From a virus: a stretch of DNA of 38,352 nucleotides. Of the stretch, positions 8,197 through 17,547 are shown one piece after another. The notes under the pieces were generated by a model. It saw only the letters and a list, made by a program, of their open reading frames with translations. It did not search any database and was not told the DNA's origin. The DNA lies in the IMG/VR virus record IMGVR_UViG_3300035663_000039, positions 1-38,352 of that record; one strand, 5' to 3'. Made by a program: the position numbers and the translations under genes. Each line of letters opens with the position of its first letter. Position 1 is the first letter of the stretch.

Positions 8197-8499
8197 ATGA
8201 CAGCACGTCAACTCTCTGACGGTAATCCTGATGGTCAAGTTTTAGGCCAAAGCATTACCGATAAAATTGCCTTCTTTAACTCAACCCCGATTGTTCAACG
8301 CTCTGGCGCTGCTCTTGCTGCTATTACAGACAGCACGGGCGGTACTGGCGCTGCGACATTTGCGGCTATTACTGCGGGCGGTGCATACGCTCAAGCTGAT
8401 ATTGTGGCGATTAAGAACGCCTTGGCATTTATTGCCGCTGAGCTGAATGAAATCCGTTCAACGCTTGTTGCTTACGGCCTTCATAAAGGCGCTGCATAA
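8197..8499 (+). CDS. Small conserved virion-associated protein, possible head fibre/decoration
   Basis: A 100-residue protein with the pattern KIAFFNSTPIVQRSGAA, then a Ser/Thr/Gly/Ala-rich middle and a terminal helix (NEIRSTLVAYGLHKGA). Small proteins with FFGxTPxxQ and a C-terminal helix are very common directly after phage coat genes and are sometimes annotated as head fibre. Its position after coat, with its own strong AAGGA site, fits a structural role. The exact role is not established by sequence alone. Confidence 0.7.
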   Translation: MTARQLSDGNPDGQVLGQSITDKIAFFNSTPIVQRSGAALAAITDSTGGTGAATFAAITAGGAYAQADIVAIKNALAFIAAELNEIRSTLVAYGLHKGAA

Positions 8500-8852
8500 T
8501 GACTAAGTCCCGCTCTGACATCATTGAGGGTGCTCTACAAATCCTTAACGTTGTCGGGGTGGGGCAACCTGTGTCTGCTGAGGACAATGCCGTTGTTGAT
8601 ATAGACGCGGCGGCTGAGTATCTCGCATCAAAAAGAATTACTGACATCGTTAATCAGGTTCAAGATGGTGAGCTTGATGAACAATGGTTTATCCCGTTTT
8701 GTGAGTTTGTCGCGGCAAAATATGGGATGCGGTTTGGCAAAAGCTTTGCTGAAATGAAAACGCTTGAGGCTTCGGCGCTTGATGATTTGCGCGACATTGA
8801 AGACCGTACAAGACCAGTGCGACATCTTAAAATATTATGGCGCAATCCATAA
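8499..8852 (+). CDS. Head completion/tail adaptor protein (P22 gp4-like position)
   Basis: The 117-residue helical protein has the common adaptor opening (SDIIEGALQILNVVGVGQPV). The rest is helices with a conserved-looking FVAAKYGMRFG. Head-to-tail adaptors of the P22 gp4 type open with IIxxALRxLG... and lie between coat and gp10. The start overlaps the previous stop by one base and the next gene starts immediately after it. It is shorter than gp4 (166 aa) and lacks an obvious muramidase site, so I assign only the adaptor role. Confidence 0.68.
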   Translation: MTKSRSDIIEGALQILNVVGVGQPVSAEDNAVVDIDAAAEYLASKRITDIVNQVQDGELDEQWFIPFCEFVAAKYGMRFGKSFAEMKTLEASALDDLRDIEDRTRPVRHLKILWRNP

Positions 8853-10274
8853 ATGGTTGACGTTCCTTTACCCACGCTCTCAAGCCCTGCTGAGTTTTCG
8901 GAAAGCGGGGGGCGCTTAATCAATACATACGTCGAGAAGCTAAACGATGGACGCATTGCAAGAAAGCGCGTTGCTGGTTTGCGTGAGATTGTTGAGATAG
9001 CCAATTACACGCATTGTCGCGGCTTTCTTAATATCAATGAGAACGTGCTAGCGGCGCTTGATAACAGGCTTGTTTATATCACGAGCAATGGCGATGGCAC
9101 TTATTCATCGACTGATCTAGGGGTTCTGTCTGGAACTGGTCAGGTCTATTTTGCTCGCAATAACAAAGCACCTACGCCTGATATTGTCGCTGTAACAGAC
9201 TCAACGGCTTATTTGCTTACGACAAGCGGCGCTCCTGCAAGTTATCCTGACGCGGATGTAGGCTCGCCAATAGCCGTATGTTTTTTGGGTGGCTATTTCG
9301 TCTTTGTTTATGGCGATGGGCGCATGAGAACGACTGCGCTCAACGATACGGCAATCAATACGCTTGACACTGCCTTTGCAGAAAGCAAACCAGACGGTCT
9401 TTTGAGGGCAATACCTTTAGGGCGTGATCTGATCGCATTTGGCAAGGAAACAACGGAAATATGGCGCAACACGGGCAACCTTGTCGCCTTTCCCTTCACG
9501 TTCCTCGATACGCTCTCTTATGGCATTGCGTCATCATCTGCTGTTGCGGGGTTTGAGGCTGGCTTTACGCAACCCCCAATGTTTGTCGGTGATGATAATA
9601 AAGTTTATCAAATGCGGGGCTACACACCAACGCCTGTGAGTAATCACACCGTTGAAAGAGATATCGAGAATTTAGTCGATAAGAATGAGCTAGAAGCGTG
9701 TGTTTATATGCACGCGGGTCATCCGTGCTGGGTGCTTTCCTGCCAGTCGTGGACATGGGAATATGATTATTCAACGGGCGGATGGTATGAGCGCACAAGT
9801 TATGAACAATCGCGGTGGCGTGGTTCATTCACGGTTAAGGCGTTCGGCTCTTGGCTTGTGGGCGATGCTTACAACGGCAAAATGTATGTCGTTGATCCCG
9901 AATATTACAAAGAAGGCAACGATCCGTTAATCGCAACGGTTATCAGCGCGACTATGAGTGCATTCTCAACGGGCGCAAGCTGGCACGCTCTCAACATTGA
10001 TATGAACACGGGTGTTGGCGTTAGAACGGGTGCTGTGCCTATTGAAACAGACCCGCAATGCATGATCAGCGTATCGCGCAATGGTGGCGTGACGTTTGAA
10101 AACCCTATTCGTCGTTCAATCGGCAAAGAAGGCGATTATCGCGCTCAAATCAGAATTAACAGGCTCGGCAAAATATCAAACAAAGGCGCTCAAGTGCGCA
10201 TTGATGTTTCAGACCCCGTTAATTTTACTTTGTATGCCGCTGACGCTGACATTGTGAAGCTTGCAAACGCATGA
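8853..10274 (+). CDS. Packaged DNA stabilisation protein (P22 gp10-like tail hub)
   Basis: At 473 residues it matches P22 gp10 (472). The protein is mostly beta, with short repeated strands (VLAALDNRLVYITSNGDGTY, VDPEYYKEGND). The N-terminus LINTYVEKL and the central GRDLIAFGKETTEIWRNTGN resemble the gp10 family pattern of DFIVCFGSSTIEYF followed by a beta-propeller-like body. It plugs the portal after packaging and anchors the tail. It overlaps the following gene by 4 bases (ATGA). Confidence 0.82.
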   Translation: MVDVPLPTLSSPAEFSESGGRLINTYVEKLNDGRIARKRVAGLREIVEIANYTHCRGFLNINENVLAALDNRLVYITSNGDGTYSSTDLGVLSGTGQVYFARNNKAPTPDIVAVTDSTAYLLTTSGAPASYPDADVGSPIAVCFLGGYFVFVYGDGRMRTTALNDTAINTLDTAFAESKPDGLLRAIPLGRDLIAFGKETTEIWRNTGNLVAFPFTFLDTLSYGIASSSAVAGFEAGFTQPPMFVGDDNKVYQMRGYTPTPVSNHTVERDIENLVDKNELEACVYMHAGHPCWVLSCQSWTWEYDYSTGGWYERTSYEQSRWRGSFTVKAFGSWLVGDAYNGKMYVVDPEYYKEGNDPLIATVISATMSAFSTGASWHALNIDMNTGVGVRTGAVPIETDPQCMISVSRNGGVTFENPIRRSIGKEGDYRAQIRINRLGKISNKGAQVRIDVSDPVNFTLYAADADIVKLANA

Positions 10275-10546
10275 GCATTGAACTCCAGCCTATCCCGAAA
10301 ATCAATTCAAGCCCTGTTTCGGGTGTTGGGACTACGTTTGATCCTATTTATTACACGTTCAACTATTCGATGTTTGCGTGCGTGAGTGATATCAGAACAA
10401 GGATGAAGATCACATCTTTAGCGGCTGATCCAACAACAAGTGACATTCAAGACGGCGATGTAAGGGTGTTCGAGAACACAACCAGCGGTCAAGTGCGTTG
10501 GTGGGTCAATCACGGTGGCACGCTTAAAAGCATCCAATTCACGTAA
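10271..10546 (+). CDS. Hypothetical small virion-region protein (91 aa)
   Basis: A beta-rich 91-residue protein whose second half (DGDVRVFENTTSGQVRWWVN) looks like a small beta-sandwich. It is coupled to the gp10-like gene by an ATGA overlap and precedes the ejection genes, so it is likely a minor tail or head-tail component. No family recognised. Confidence 0.65.
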   Translation: MSIELQPIPKINSSPVSGVGTTFDPIYYTFNYSMFACVSDIRTRMKITSLAADPTTSDIQDGDVRVFENTTSGQVRWWVNHGGTLKSIQFT

Positions 10547-10557
10547 GGATTTAAAAC

Positions 10558-11256
10558 ATGCCAAGTGCAAAAGGTGCGCGCAATGCAGCGATGTGGGGCG
10601 CTCAAACCATTCAAGACGGTGAGAAGCGCGTTCTCGGTGAATATGACACAGGCTATAATGAGGCCAAGGGCTACCTAGGACAGGGTGATGAATACTACAA
10701 GCCGTATGCTGACAGATACGGCGCGGGTTCTGAGGCTTATTCTAATGCGCTTGGCTTGGGCGGTGAGGCTGGCAATCAAAGCGCTCTAGGGATGTTTCAA
10801 AGCTCTCCGCTTGCCAGATTAATGAAAGACAACGCTCAACAGGATAGCCAAGGCATTTTGCGCAAGGCTTCTGCGGGTGGGATGCTTAATAGCGGAAATA
10901 CTGACACCGATGTGATGAGCTATATGGCGGGGCTGTATAACAAAACTTATGGCGATCATCTTGGTCGGCTTGGCGATATGGATCAACGCGGTTTGCAGAC
11001 GGCGCAACTGAGAAACAACAATCTCGGAAATTTGGCAGGACTTGCAAGCAATTATTACAATCAACGCGGCTCAACCATTCAAGACAATATCAACAACATT
11101 ACAGGTATGGGAATGGGTGCGCTCAAAGCTGGTGATGATGTGAAGGCCAAGCAAGAAGCGAACTGGGCGGCTGGTGGCCAAGCTCTCGCGTCGCTTATGG
11201 GGTCTGGCATGGGCAGTGGTGGCATGTTCACAAAGATTTTCACAGGGGGTAAATAA
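10558..11256 (+). CDS. DNA transfer (ejection) protein, P22 gp7-like
   Basis: At 232 residues it is close to P22 gp7 (229). It is Gly/Ala/Asn-rich and has the typical pattern of helices with YYKPYADRYGAGSEAY, then SGGMLNSGNTD and a terminal glycine-rich hydrophobic tail (GQALASLMGSGMGSGGMF). These proteins travel in the head and are ejected to help DNA cross the envelope. It is the first of three consecutive ejection-type genes, in the same order as P22 7-20-16. Confidence 0.8.
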   Translation: MPSAKGARNAAMWGAQTIQDGEKRVLGEYDTGYNEAKGYLGQGDEYYKPYADRYGAGSEAYSNALGLGGEAGNQSALGMFQSSPLARLMKDNAQQDSQGILRKASAGGMLNSGNTDTDVMSYMAGLYNKTYGDHLGRLGDMDQRGLQTAQLRNNNLGNLAGLASNYYNQRGSTIQDNINNITGMGMGALKAGDDVKAKQEANWAAGGQALASLMGSGMGSGGMFTKIFTGGK

Positions 11257-13112
11257 TGCCACCTATTCCTCTTTATGATTTTACGACAAAAGACTACGGC
11301 GTAGCAAACATGATTGCGTCTATGCCTGACGCTTTCTTTTCAGGTTATGAGCGTGGGCAAAAACGCTTAAAAGAAAAGCAGGAAGCAGACGCGATTAAAG
11401 GTGAGTTTCAAAGTCAGTTCCAATCTGTTCTTGGATTGGGAGGCGGCGATCAAAATCAAAATATTGCAGCTCAACCGTCCTCACCTGTTGCTGCATTAGG
11501 CTTAGGTGCGCCACAACAAGAGCCTCAAGGCAATCCTCGAATTGATCAGGCGTTTGATAGTGCTCAACCTAAAATGCCTTCATTCCAAGCAATGCAAGGC
11601 GGCGGTGTAGGCGATATTAAAAGCAAAGTTTACAACTCGCTTATTAAAAATGGTATCTCTCCCGTTGCTGCTGTTGGCTTGACAGGCAATCTTGCACAAG
11701 AAAGCAATTTTAGAACAGACGCACGCAATCGTGGCGATGGTCGAGACGGCTCTGATAGCATTGGGCTTGCACAATGGAATCAAGACCGTGCGAAAAACCT
11801 CATGGGCTTTGCTGCATCAAAGGGGCTTGATTGGCGTGACCCAGAAGTGCAAGGCGCATTTATTGCGCATGAATTAAAAACAACCGAAGGCCGTGCAGGG
11901 CAAGCGTTGGCAAAAGCGCAAACACCAGAAGACGCGGCAAGGGCTGCAATCGGCTATTTCAGACCCGCTGGCTTTACTTGGAATAATCCTATGTTAGCTC
12001 ACGGTGCTGAGAATAGGATTGCTCAAGCAAGGCGTGCGGCGCAAGAGTTTGGCGTTGGCGGTCAACAACAGGCATCTGCACCAGCACAAGGGGCAACACC
12101 TGCTCAAGGCTTTGTTGCACCACAGCAAGGGCAACAGCCTCAACAAAGCAGCTATGCACAACAGCTTATGGCACGCGCTCAAGCCCTTGCAAGACAGGCT
12201 CAAGCGACAGATAGCCGCCCTCTCATGGAACGCGCACTAAAAGTGCGTAAAGAAGCTCTTGAAGCGCAACAAAAGGAAACATACGGCTTCCAAGCCTTTG
12301 GCGATCAACTGTTAAGAACAGACCCGCGCACGGGGCAAGCCGAAATCATTATGAGCAAGCCCGTCAATGATGTTGAACAGCGCTTAAAAGAGGCGCAAAT
12401 TAAAAAGTACGATGCAGAGGCGCAAGGCAAGTTAAGGCCTGTTAATAAAAATGAGGGCACTATTCCCGCTGGTTATCAGGCCGTACGTGATCAAAATGGT
12501 GATATTGTAGAGATTAGGCCAATTAAAGGCAGTGAAGCAGAGGCAGACGCTTTAGAAAAGCAACAAAAGATGGGCGCTAAAAAAAGGTCTGAAATATCAT
12601 CTTATAACAGCATAACGGACGCTATAGGTGACGCTCAAAAATTGGTTAGTGGATCAAGCTTGCCGTCCGTTGGCAAGGGCGGTCAATTCGTTGCTGATTA
12701 TGTACCATTTACAACGAATGCGAGCGATTTAAAGAACACTCTCAACACGATTAAAGCAAAAACAGCCTTTGGCGAGCTGCAAAAAATGCGCGAGGCTTCA
12801 CCAACAGGGGCCGCATTAGGTGGTATTGCGGTTAGAGAACTTGAGCTTTTACAAGACAGTGTTGCAAGTTTAGAGCAGTCTCAAAGTGAAGCGCAATTCT
12901 TAACAAACCTTAGAAGGGTTCAAGAAAATTTTGATTTGATCATTCACGGGAAAATTATGACCCCTAATGAACGTCAAAGCTTTAGAAAAAACAACAGCCA
13001 AATAAATAATCAACAACAGCAAAACGCCACACCTCAAGAGGGACAAACTGGAACGCTTCCCGATGGCCGTAGGGTTATCATTCGAAATGGCAAGCCAGAG
13101 ATAATGCAATGA
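11256..13112 (+). CDS. Ejection protein with tail-lysozyme domain (P22 gp20 position)
   Basis: The 618-residue protein has a disordered Gln-rich N-terminus. A phage tail lysozyme-like domain follows at about 120-265: SPVAAVGLTGNLAQESNF with candidate catalytic Glu149, then GLAQWNQDR and a closing AENRIAQARRAAQ helix. A Gln/Ala-rich linker and a long helical C-terminal half come after. The lysozyme domain would open the peptidoglycan locally during DNA entry. The start and stop overlap both neighbours. A short RIDQAFD motif near residue 92 is repeated in the next ejection protein. Confidence 0.85.
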   Translation: MPPIPLYDFTTKDYGVANMIASMPDAFFSGYERGQKRLKEKQEADAIKGEFQSQFQSVLGLGGGDQNQNIAAQPSSPVAALGLGAPQQEPQGNPRIDQAFDSAQPKMPSFQAMQGGGVGDIKSKVYNSLIKNGISPVAAVGLTGNLAQESNFRTDARNRGDGRDGSDSIGLAQWNQDRAKNLMGFAASKGLDWRDPEVQGAFIAHELKTTEGRAGQALAKAQTPEDAARAAIGYFRPAGFTWNNPMLAHGAENRIAQARRAAQEFGVGGQQQASAPAQGATPAQGFVAPQQGQQPQQSSYAQQLMARAQALARQAQATDSRPLMERALKVRKEALEAQQKETYGFQAFGDQLLRTDPRTGQAEIIMSKPVNDVEQRLKEAQIKKYDAEAQGKLRPVNKNEGTIPAGYQAVRDQNGDIVEIRPIKGSEAEADALEKQQKMGAKKRSEISSYNSITDAIGDAQKLVSGSSLPSVGKGGQFVADYVPFTTNASDLKNTLNTIKAKTAFGELQKMREASPTGAALGGIAVRELELLQDSVASLEQSQSEAQFLTNLRRVQENFDLIIHGKIMTPNERQSFRKNNSQINNQQQQNATPQEGQTGTLPDGRRVIIRNGKPEIMQ

Positions 13113-16100
13113 GCACAGGCCAAATTGATATTTCTCAAATCAAGTGGGATGATAGCCCTCAAATAGACTTATCGCAAGTGCAGTGGGATGACACGCCTTC
13201 CCCACAATCTCGCATTGATCAAGCCTTTGATGTGCAAGCGCAAAACCCGCCAACTGAATTATATGGACAAAGCGGTACTATTCGCAGGGCATTAGAGCAA
13301 GGCTTAACAAGCAATCTAAGCGATGAAATGTCTGGCCTGTTATCGGCTGGGGCTAGCGATGCAAGACGATCTGACGCTATGGCGGCGCAAGCATTGCCTA
13401 GTGCTGATCCACGTAAAGCCCTCTATCAAAATCAAGCCGATGACTTTGGTGTGTTGGACGTTGTGAGAGGCGGTTACAGGCTGGCATCTGACGCGCTTGG
13501 TTTTGGTGATGGTCAAGCCTCAAAGCGTTATGATGAACAGGTCGCACAAGAAAGGCTTAAAAACAAATTTGCAGAAGCAAGTAATCCTAAAACTGCCATT
13601 GCTGCAAACATTGCGGGTGGGCTGGTAACAGCTCCAGCGTTATCTAACCCTACAGGCATTGCCAGCGCGGCAAGACAAGGCGCGGCGGTTGGTGGGCTTT
13701 ATGGTTTTGGCGCTGGTGAAGGCTTGAAAGATAGCGCGACACAAGGCGCTATTGGTGGCGCGGTTGGTGGCGTTATCGGGGCAGGGGTTGCCAAAAGCGG
13801 TGATTACCTTGCAAATAGAGCGGCTGAAAGAGCGGCAAGAGGACTATCTGAATCAGATCAAGCAATTATTGCCGCATCTAAGGAAGGCATTGATCTTCCG
13901 CGTTACATGGCAACAGATAGCGGCGCAACGCAGGGGCTAGCATCATCTATTGGCGAATTGGCTTTCCTTGGTGCGCCTATAAAGAACGCTGAAAATAAAT
14001 TTGTTCAACAAGTTGGCGGTCGTGTTGATGATATGGCTTCATCTCTTGGCGCTTCGTCTCCCGATGTTGCGGGTGATAAAACGCTTCAAGCGCTCACTAA
14101 TTTTGTAAAAACACGCGGCGGGGCTGGTGAAAATTATAAACCGCTTGATGAAGTAATTGATCAAACAAAAACAACCGTTTTAAATGCGACGCGATCCGCT
14201 GTTAATCAAATTGCTGAAAAAAACAAACTTGCAATGTTGCCAAGTGAAACAAGCGCAACAAAGATTGTGCGCGATGCGATTAATTCACCTGAGGGGCTAA
14301 CGTTTGAAGGTGTTAAGGCGCTACGCTCAAAAATAGGTGAGCTTCAAAGCAATGCGCTTTTGCAGGACACAAGCAAGGGTGAATTAAAAAGCATTTATGG
14401 CGCTTTAACAAGCGATTTAAGGAATGCAGCTTATAACGCTGGCGGTGAAAAGGGCTTAAAGCTGTTTGAAAAGGCGAACCGTGAATACGGCATTGCATCT
14501 GCAAAATCAAAGGCGCTTGAGAAAATCGTTGGCAAAGACGGATTGAGAAGCGCTGAAGAGGTATTTGGCGCGATTGAACGGCTTGCTCTTAACCCTAAAA
14601 GCAATGCGGGGCTATTAAATACAGTCATGCGTGAATTGCCAAAAGATGTTGCCGACGAAGTGCGTGGAACGCTTATTGCTAAAATAGGACGCAATCTTGA
14701 TGGTGATATTTCACCAACTGGTTTTGTTTCGGCATTTAGCAAAATAGGTGATAGACAGAAAAATGCTATTTTTGGGACTAAAGGCACTGAATACCGCGAT
14801 TCCATTGAAAACATTATTCAAGTTATGAACAGGGCAAGAGCCTTTGAAAAGTTTGGCAATAAATCAGGCACGGGGCGCGTTGTCGTTAACAATCTTGGCA
14901 TAGCTGGCGGTCTTGCGACTGTTGGGAGTTTTATCGGCTTTGCAAAGGCGGCATTGTTTGGTGCTGGCACGTATGGCTTTGCAAAAGTCATTGCTAACCC
15001 TGTTTCGGCACGCAAACTAAATTCAATTTTGAAAGTGGTTGATAGCAAAGCATCCGATGCGGCAAAGGCTAAAATCATACAGCCAATGGTCACAGCAATA
15101 CAAAAAGAGACAGGTGTCGAAATTCCGATAACACAAGCCGCGACAAATCAGGTGGTTCAACCTTCTCAAGTGAGTGGTGTAACGCCTAAATTTGGCAAGC
15201 ATAACGTCACGGCTGCGGATAACACAAAGGTTGAGGTCGAGCCTGTTATTGTTGATGCGTCTGAATTAATACATTCATTTAACCCGCGCTATTCTCAAGA
15301 GTTGCAGCCACGCGATAGAGCAAGAGGGTCATCTGATTTGCAAGTTAATAAAATAATAAAAGAGTTTGATCCTGAGCGCTTAGGCTATTCATCGGAATCT
15401 GATCGTGGTGCGCCTATTATTGGCGGTGACATGATGGTCGAAAGCGGCAATGGCCGCGTTGAAGCGCTTAATCGTATTTATAGCCAAGGCGGTCAAAAAG
15501 CTGAAGCTTATAAGCGCTATTTAACTGAGCAAGGCTTTAATATTGAAGGCATCAAAAACCCAGTTCTTGTGAGAAAAAGAATGGGTGAAATGTCTCAAGA
15601 CAAGCGCGTTAAATTTACGCAAATGTCAAACAAGGGTGCTATTTTAGAACAATCCGCGACTGAAAAAGCTGAACAGGAAGCGGGGATGATCACCAATGAA
15701 ATGATTGATTTAATCCAAGATTCTGGTGATCTACAATCATTAGCTAACGAAAAATTTGTCCGTTCATTTATATCAAAATTACCTACGACAGAACAGGCAA
15801 GCTTCCGTGATAAAGATAACATTTTATCATCTGAGGGCTTATCAAGGATTAACAACGCTGTTCTACAGGCGGCTTATGGCGATTCATCCATTTTGAGGCG
15901 CGTTTCAGAATCCCTTGACGACAACATCAAAGGCATAACAGGCGGTCTACAAATAGCAGCCCCACAATGGCTTAAGCTTAAATCGGCAATAAAAAGAGGC
16001 GATGTAACGGCGGATTTTGACCTTTCTCAGCAAATAACCAAAGCAGCGACGCTTATTTCAGACGCAAGAGATAAAGGCTTGCCGATTGATAAATATATGC

Positions 16101-16372
16101 AACAATTAGACGCATTTAATCCCATTGAGGATGATGTGGCCGTTATTATCAATGCGCTTTATGAAAAAGGCCGCGTTATAAGCAAACAAAAAATAGGCGA
16201 GTTTTTTGAGAACTATGCTAATGAGGCTAGAAAATCTGGCGCTGGCGGCAATATGTTCGGCGATAAGATTGACCCTAAAAGCGTGTTAAAATCATCTTAT
16301 GATAAAACTGTTAAGCTTGAAGACAATCAGAAATTAAAATACGATCAAACCCTTAAAGACAAAGGGCGATAA
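13109..16372 (+). CDS. Large ejection protein with DdrB/ParB-like domain (P22 gp16 position)
   Basis: The 1087-residue internal virion protein begins with two tandem copies of ID(I/L)SQ(I/V)xWDD and then RIDQAFD. Membrane-active Gly/Ala-rich segments lie at about 165-235 and 592-640 (GIAGGLATVGSFIGFAKAAL). From about 705 to 860 there is a ParB-like domain of the DdrB type: ELQPRDRARGSS, RGAPIIGGDMMVESGNGRVEAL (the key GNGR is near 778-781), then KAEQEA helices. Known DdrB-ParB domains occur in phage DarB antirestriction and other polyvalent proteins delivered with DNA. So the protein probably helps cross the membrane and may protect or process incoming DNA. Confidence 0.82.
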   Translation: MSTGQIDISQIKWDDSPQIDLSQVQWDDTPSPQSRIDQAFDVQAQNPPTELYGQSGTIRRALEQGLTSNLSDEMSGLLSAGASDARRSDAMAAQALPSADPRKALYQNQADDFGVLDVVRGGYRLASDALGFGDGQASKRYDEQVAQERLKNKFAEASNPKTAIAANIAGGLVTAPALSNPTGIASAARQGAAVGGLYGFGAGEGLKDSATQGAIGGAVGGVIGAGVAKSGDYLANRAAERAARGLSESDQAIIAASKEGIDLPRYMATDSGATQGLASSIGELAFLGAPIKNAENKFVQQVGGRVDDMASSLGASSPDVAGDKTLQALTNFVKTRGGAGENYKPLDEVIDQTKTTVLNATRSAVNQIAEKNKLAMLPSETSATKIVRDAINSPEGLTFEGVKALRSKIGELQSNALLQDTSKGELKSIYGALTSDLRNAAYNAGGEKGLKLFEKANREYGIASAKSKALEKIVGKDGLRSAEEVFGAIERLALNPKSNAGLLNTVMRELPKDVADEVRGTLIAKIGRNLDGDISPTGFVSAFSKIGDRQKNAIFGTKGTEYRDSIENIIQVMNRARAFEKFGNKSGTGRVVVNNLGIAGGLATVGSFIGFAKAALFGAGTYGFAKVIANPVSARKLNSILKVVDSKASDAAKAKIIQPMVTAIQKETGVEIPITQAATNQVVQPSQVSGVTPKFGKHNVTAADNTKVEVEPVIVDASELIHSFNPRYSQELQPRDRARGSSDLQVNKIIKEFDPERLGYSSESDRGAPIIGGDMMVESGNGRVEALNRIYSQGGQKAEAYKRYLTEQGFNIEGIKNPVLVRKRMGEMSQDKRVKFTQMSNKGAILEQSATEKAEQEAGMITNEMIDLIQDSGDLQSLANEKFVRSFISKLPTTEQASFRDKDNILSSEGLSRINNAVLQAAYGDSSILRRVSESLDDNIKGITGGLQIAAPQWLKLKSAIKRGDVTADFDLSQQITKAATLISDARDKGLPIDKYMQQLDAFNPIEDDVAVIINALYEKGRVISKQKIGEFFENYANEARKSGAGGNMFGDKIDPKSVLKSSYDKTVKLEDNQKLKYDQTLKDKGR

Positions 16373-16373
16373 A

Positions 16374-16511
16374 ATGGAAAAAAAGACAACACCAAGTAAG
16401 GCTCTTGAAAAGGCTTTCATCAAAACATTCAAAAATGAACCTGCTAAGATTAAGCGTTTCTTTGTTGAGAAGTTCCAACGCAATAAAAAGAAAAAAGAAA
16501 AACAAGACTAA
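16374..16511 (+). CDS. Lysine-rich small protein (45 aa)
   Basis: A 45-residue protein with about 18 Lys/Arg (FQRNKKKKEKQD at the end). It starts two bases after the stop of the ejection protein and ends just before a terminator, so it is translated as the last gene of this transcription unit. Such a basic peptide could bind DNA or RNA or be a head component. No family recognised. Confidence 0.55.
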   Translation: MEKKTTPSKALEKAFIKTFKNEPAKIKRFFVEKFQRNKKKKEKQD

Positions 16512-16535
16512 GAAACGTTAAAATATAACGCATCT

Positions 16536-16559
16536 AGCCTCCTTATGGGGGCTTTTTTT
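16536..16559 (+). terminator. Rho-independent terminator after the ejection genes
   Basis: AGCCTCC (16536-16542) pairs with GGGGGCT (16547-16553, one T-G pair) around TTAT, followed by six more T (to 16559). It separates the ejection genes from the tail-fibre genes and has the same layout as the terminator at 6043. Confidence 0.85.
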
Positions 16560-16572
16560 ATGAGAAAATTTC

Positions 16573-17544
16573 ATGAGCACAATTCGTTCTCCCTTGTCGA
16601 ATAGGGTTATCACGGCTTCAAATGGCACGCCTGATCCTTACGCAAAAATATACATCACGGATGCTCTCACCTCAACACCTATCACTGTTTATGCTGACGC
16701 TGACGGTACGACTGCTTTTGAGAATGATAGCGACACCGATGCAACCGTTCTTGCGGATGCTAACGGCAAAGTCCCCACGTTCTTTATTCCTTATGGGGAT
16801 TATGGCGAGAGGGTTACTTTATCAACGGGCGTGCAATTATGGTACGATACCAAAGTTCCTAATCCCGCGCCTATTGAAAGCACATCATCGGAAGTTCCAG
16901 ATTCTGAGCGCATCAAGACGGGTTTTGTTAAGTTTTTAGAGAAAGCAGGGACAGAGGACGGCTTTGTTCGCCAAAACGGGCGTACAATCGGGAATGCTGT
17001 ATCAGGCGCAACAGAACGCGCTAATGCCGACACTGCCACGCTTTATGCGTGGATCTGGAATAATAAAAGCAACACTCTAGCCGCTGTTAGTTCTGGACGT
17101 GGCGTGAATGCCGCTGCTGACTATGCAGCCAATAAAACAATAACGCTAACCGATATGCGCTTTACAGGCCAAATCGGGCTTGATGGCATGGGGAATAGCG
17201 CGGCGAACCGTGCGACTGGAATATCAATAACGGGCGGGTCTGACACAGCGGGTTCATTCGGTGGCGCTGCAACAGTCGTTTTAGACATAACGCATATTCC
17301 ATCACACAATCACGGCGGGGCAACAACAGGAGGAAGCGCAACGTTGCTCTACGATAGGGCTGCTTACAGCTTAACGTTGTTTGGTCAAGCTGCGCCGAAT
17401 TTCAACTTAAACGTCGCAACGGCAAACGGCTCAACGGTGGTTGATAACCAAGGCCGCACGCACTCAATCGCAAGTCAAGGTGGCGGATTAGCGCACAGCA
17501 ACATGCATCGTTTTATCCTTGGCACATTTTATCAAAAGTTGTAA
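16573..17544 (+). CDS. Tail fibre / tail collar-type protein
   Basis: The 323-residue protein has an N-terminal domain (1-110) typical of podovirus tail proteins: ASNGTPDPYAKIYI, TVYADADGTTAFEND, LADANGKVPTFFI, a small beta fold that attaches to the tail. From about 150 it is a collar-like tip: LYAWIWNN, SSGRGVNAAADYAANKTITL, DITHIPSHNHGG and the final HRFILGTFYQKL. The His-rich SHNHGG and closing strand are usual in trimeric fibre tips. It likely contacts the host receptor or carries the following fibre proteins. Confidence 0.85.
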   Translation: MSTIRSPLSNRVITASNGTPDPYAKIYITDALTSTPITVYADADGTTAFENDSDTDATVLADANGKVPTFFIPYGDYGERVTLSTGVQLWYDTKVPNPAPIESTSSEVPDSERIKTGFVKFLEKAGTEDGFVRQNGRTIGNAVSGATERANADTATLYAWIWNNKSNTLAAVSSGRGVNAAADYAANKTITLTDMRFTGQIGLDGMGNSAANRATGISITGGSDTAGSFGGAATVVLDITHIPSHNHGGATTGGSATLLYDRAAYSLTLFGQAAPNFNLNVATANGSTVVDNQGRTHSIASQGGGLAHSNMHRFILGTFYQKL

Positions 17545-17547
17545 TAA

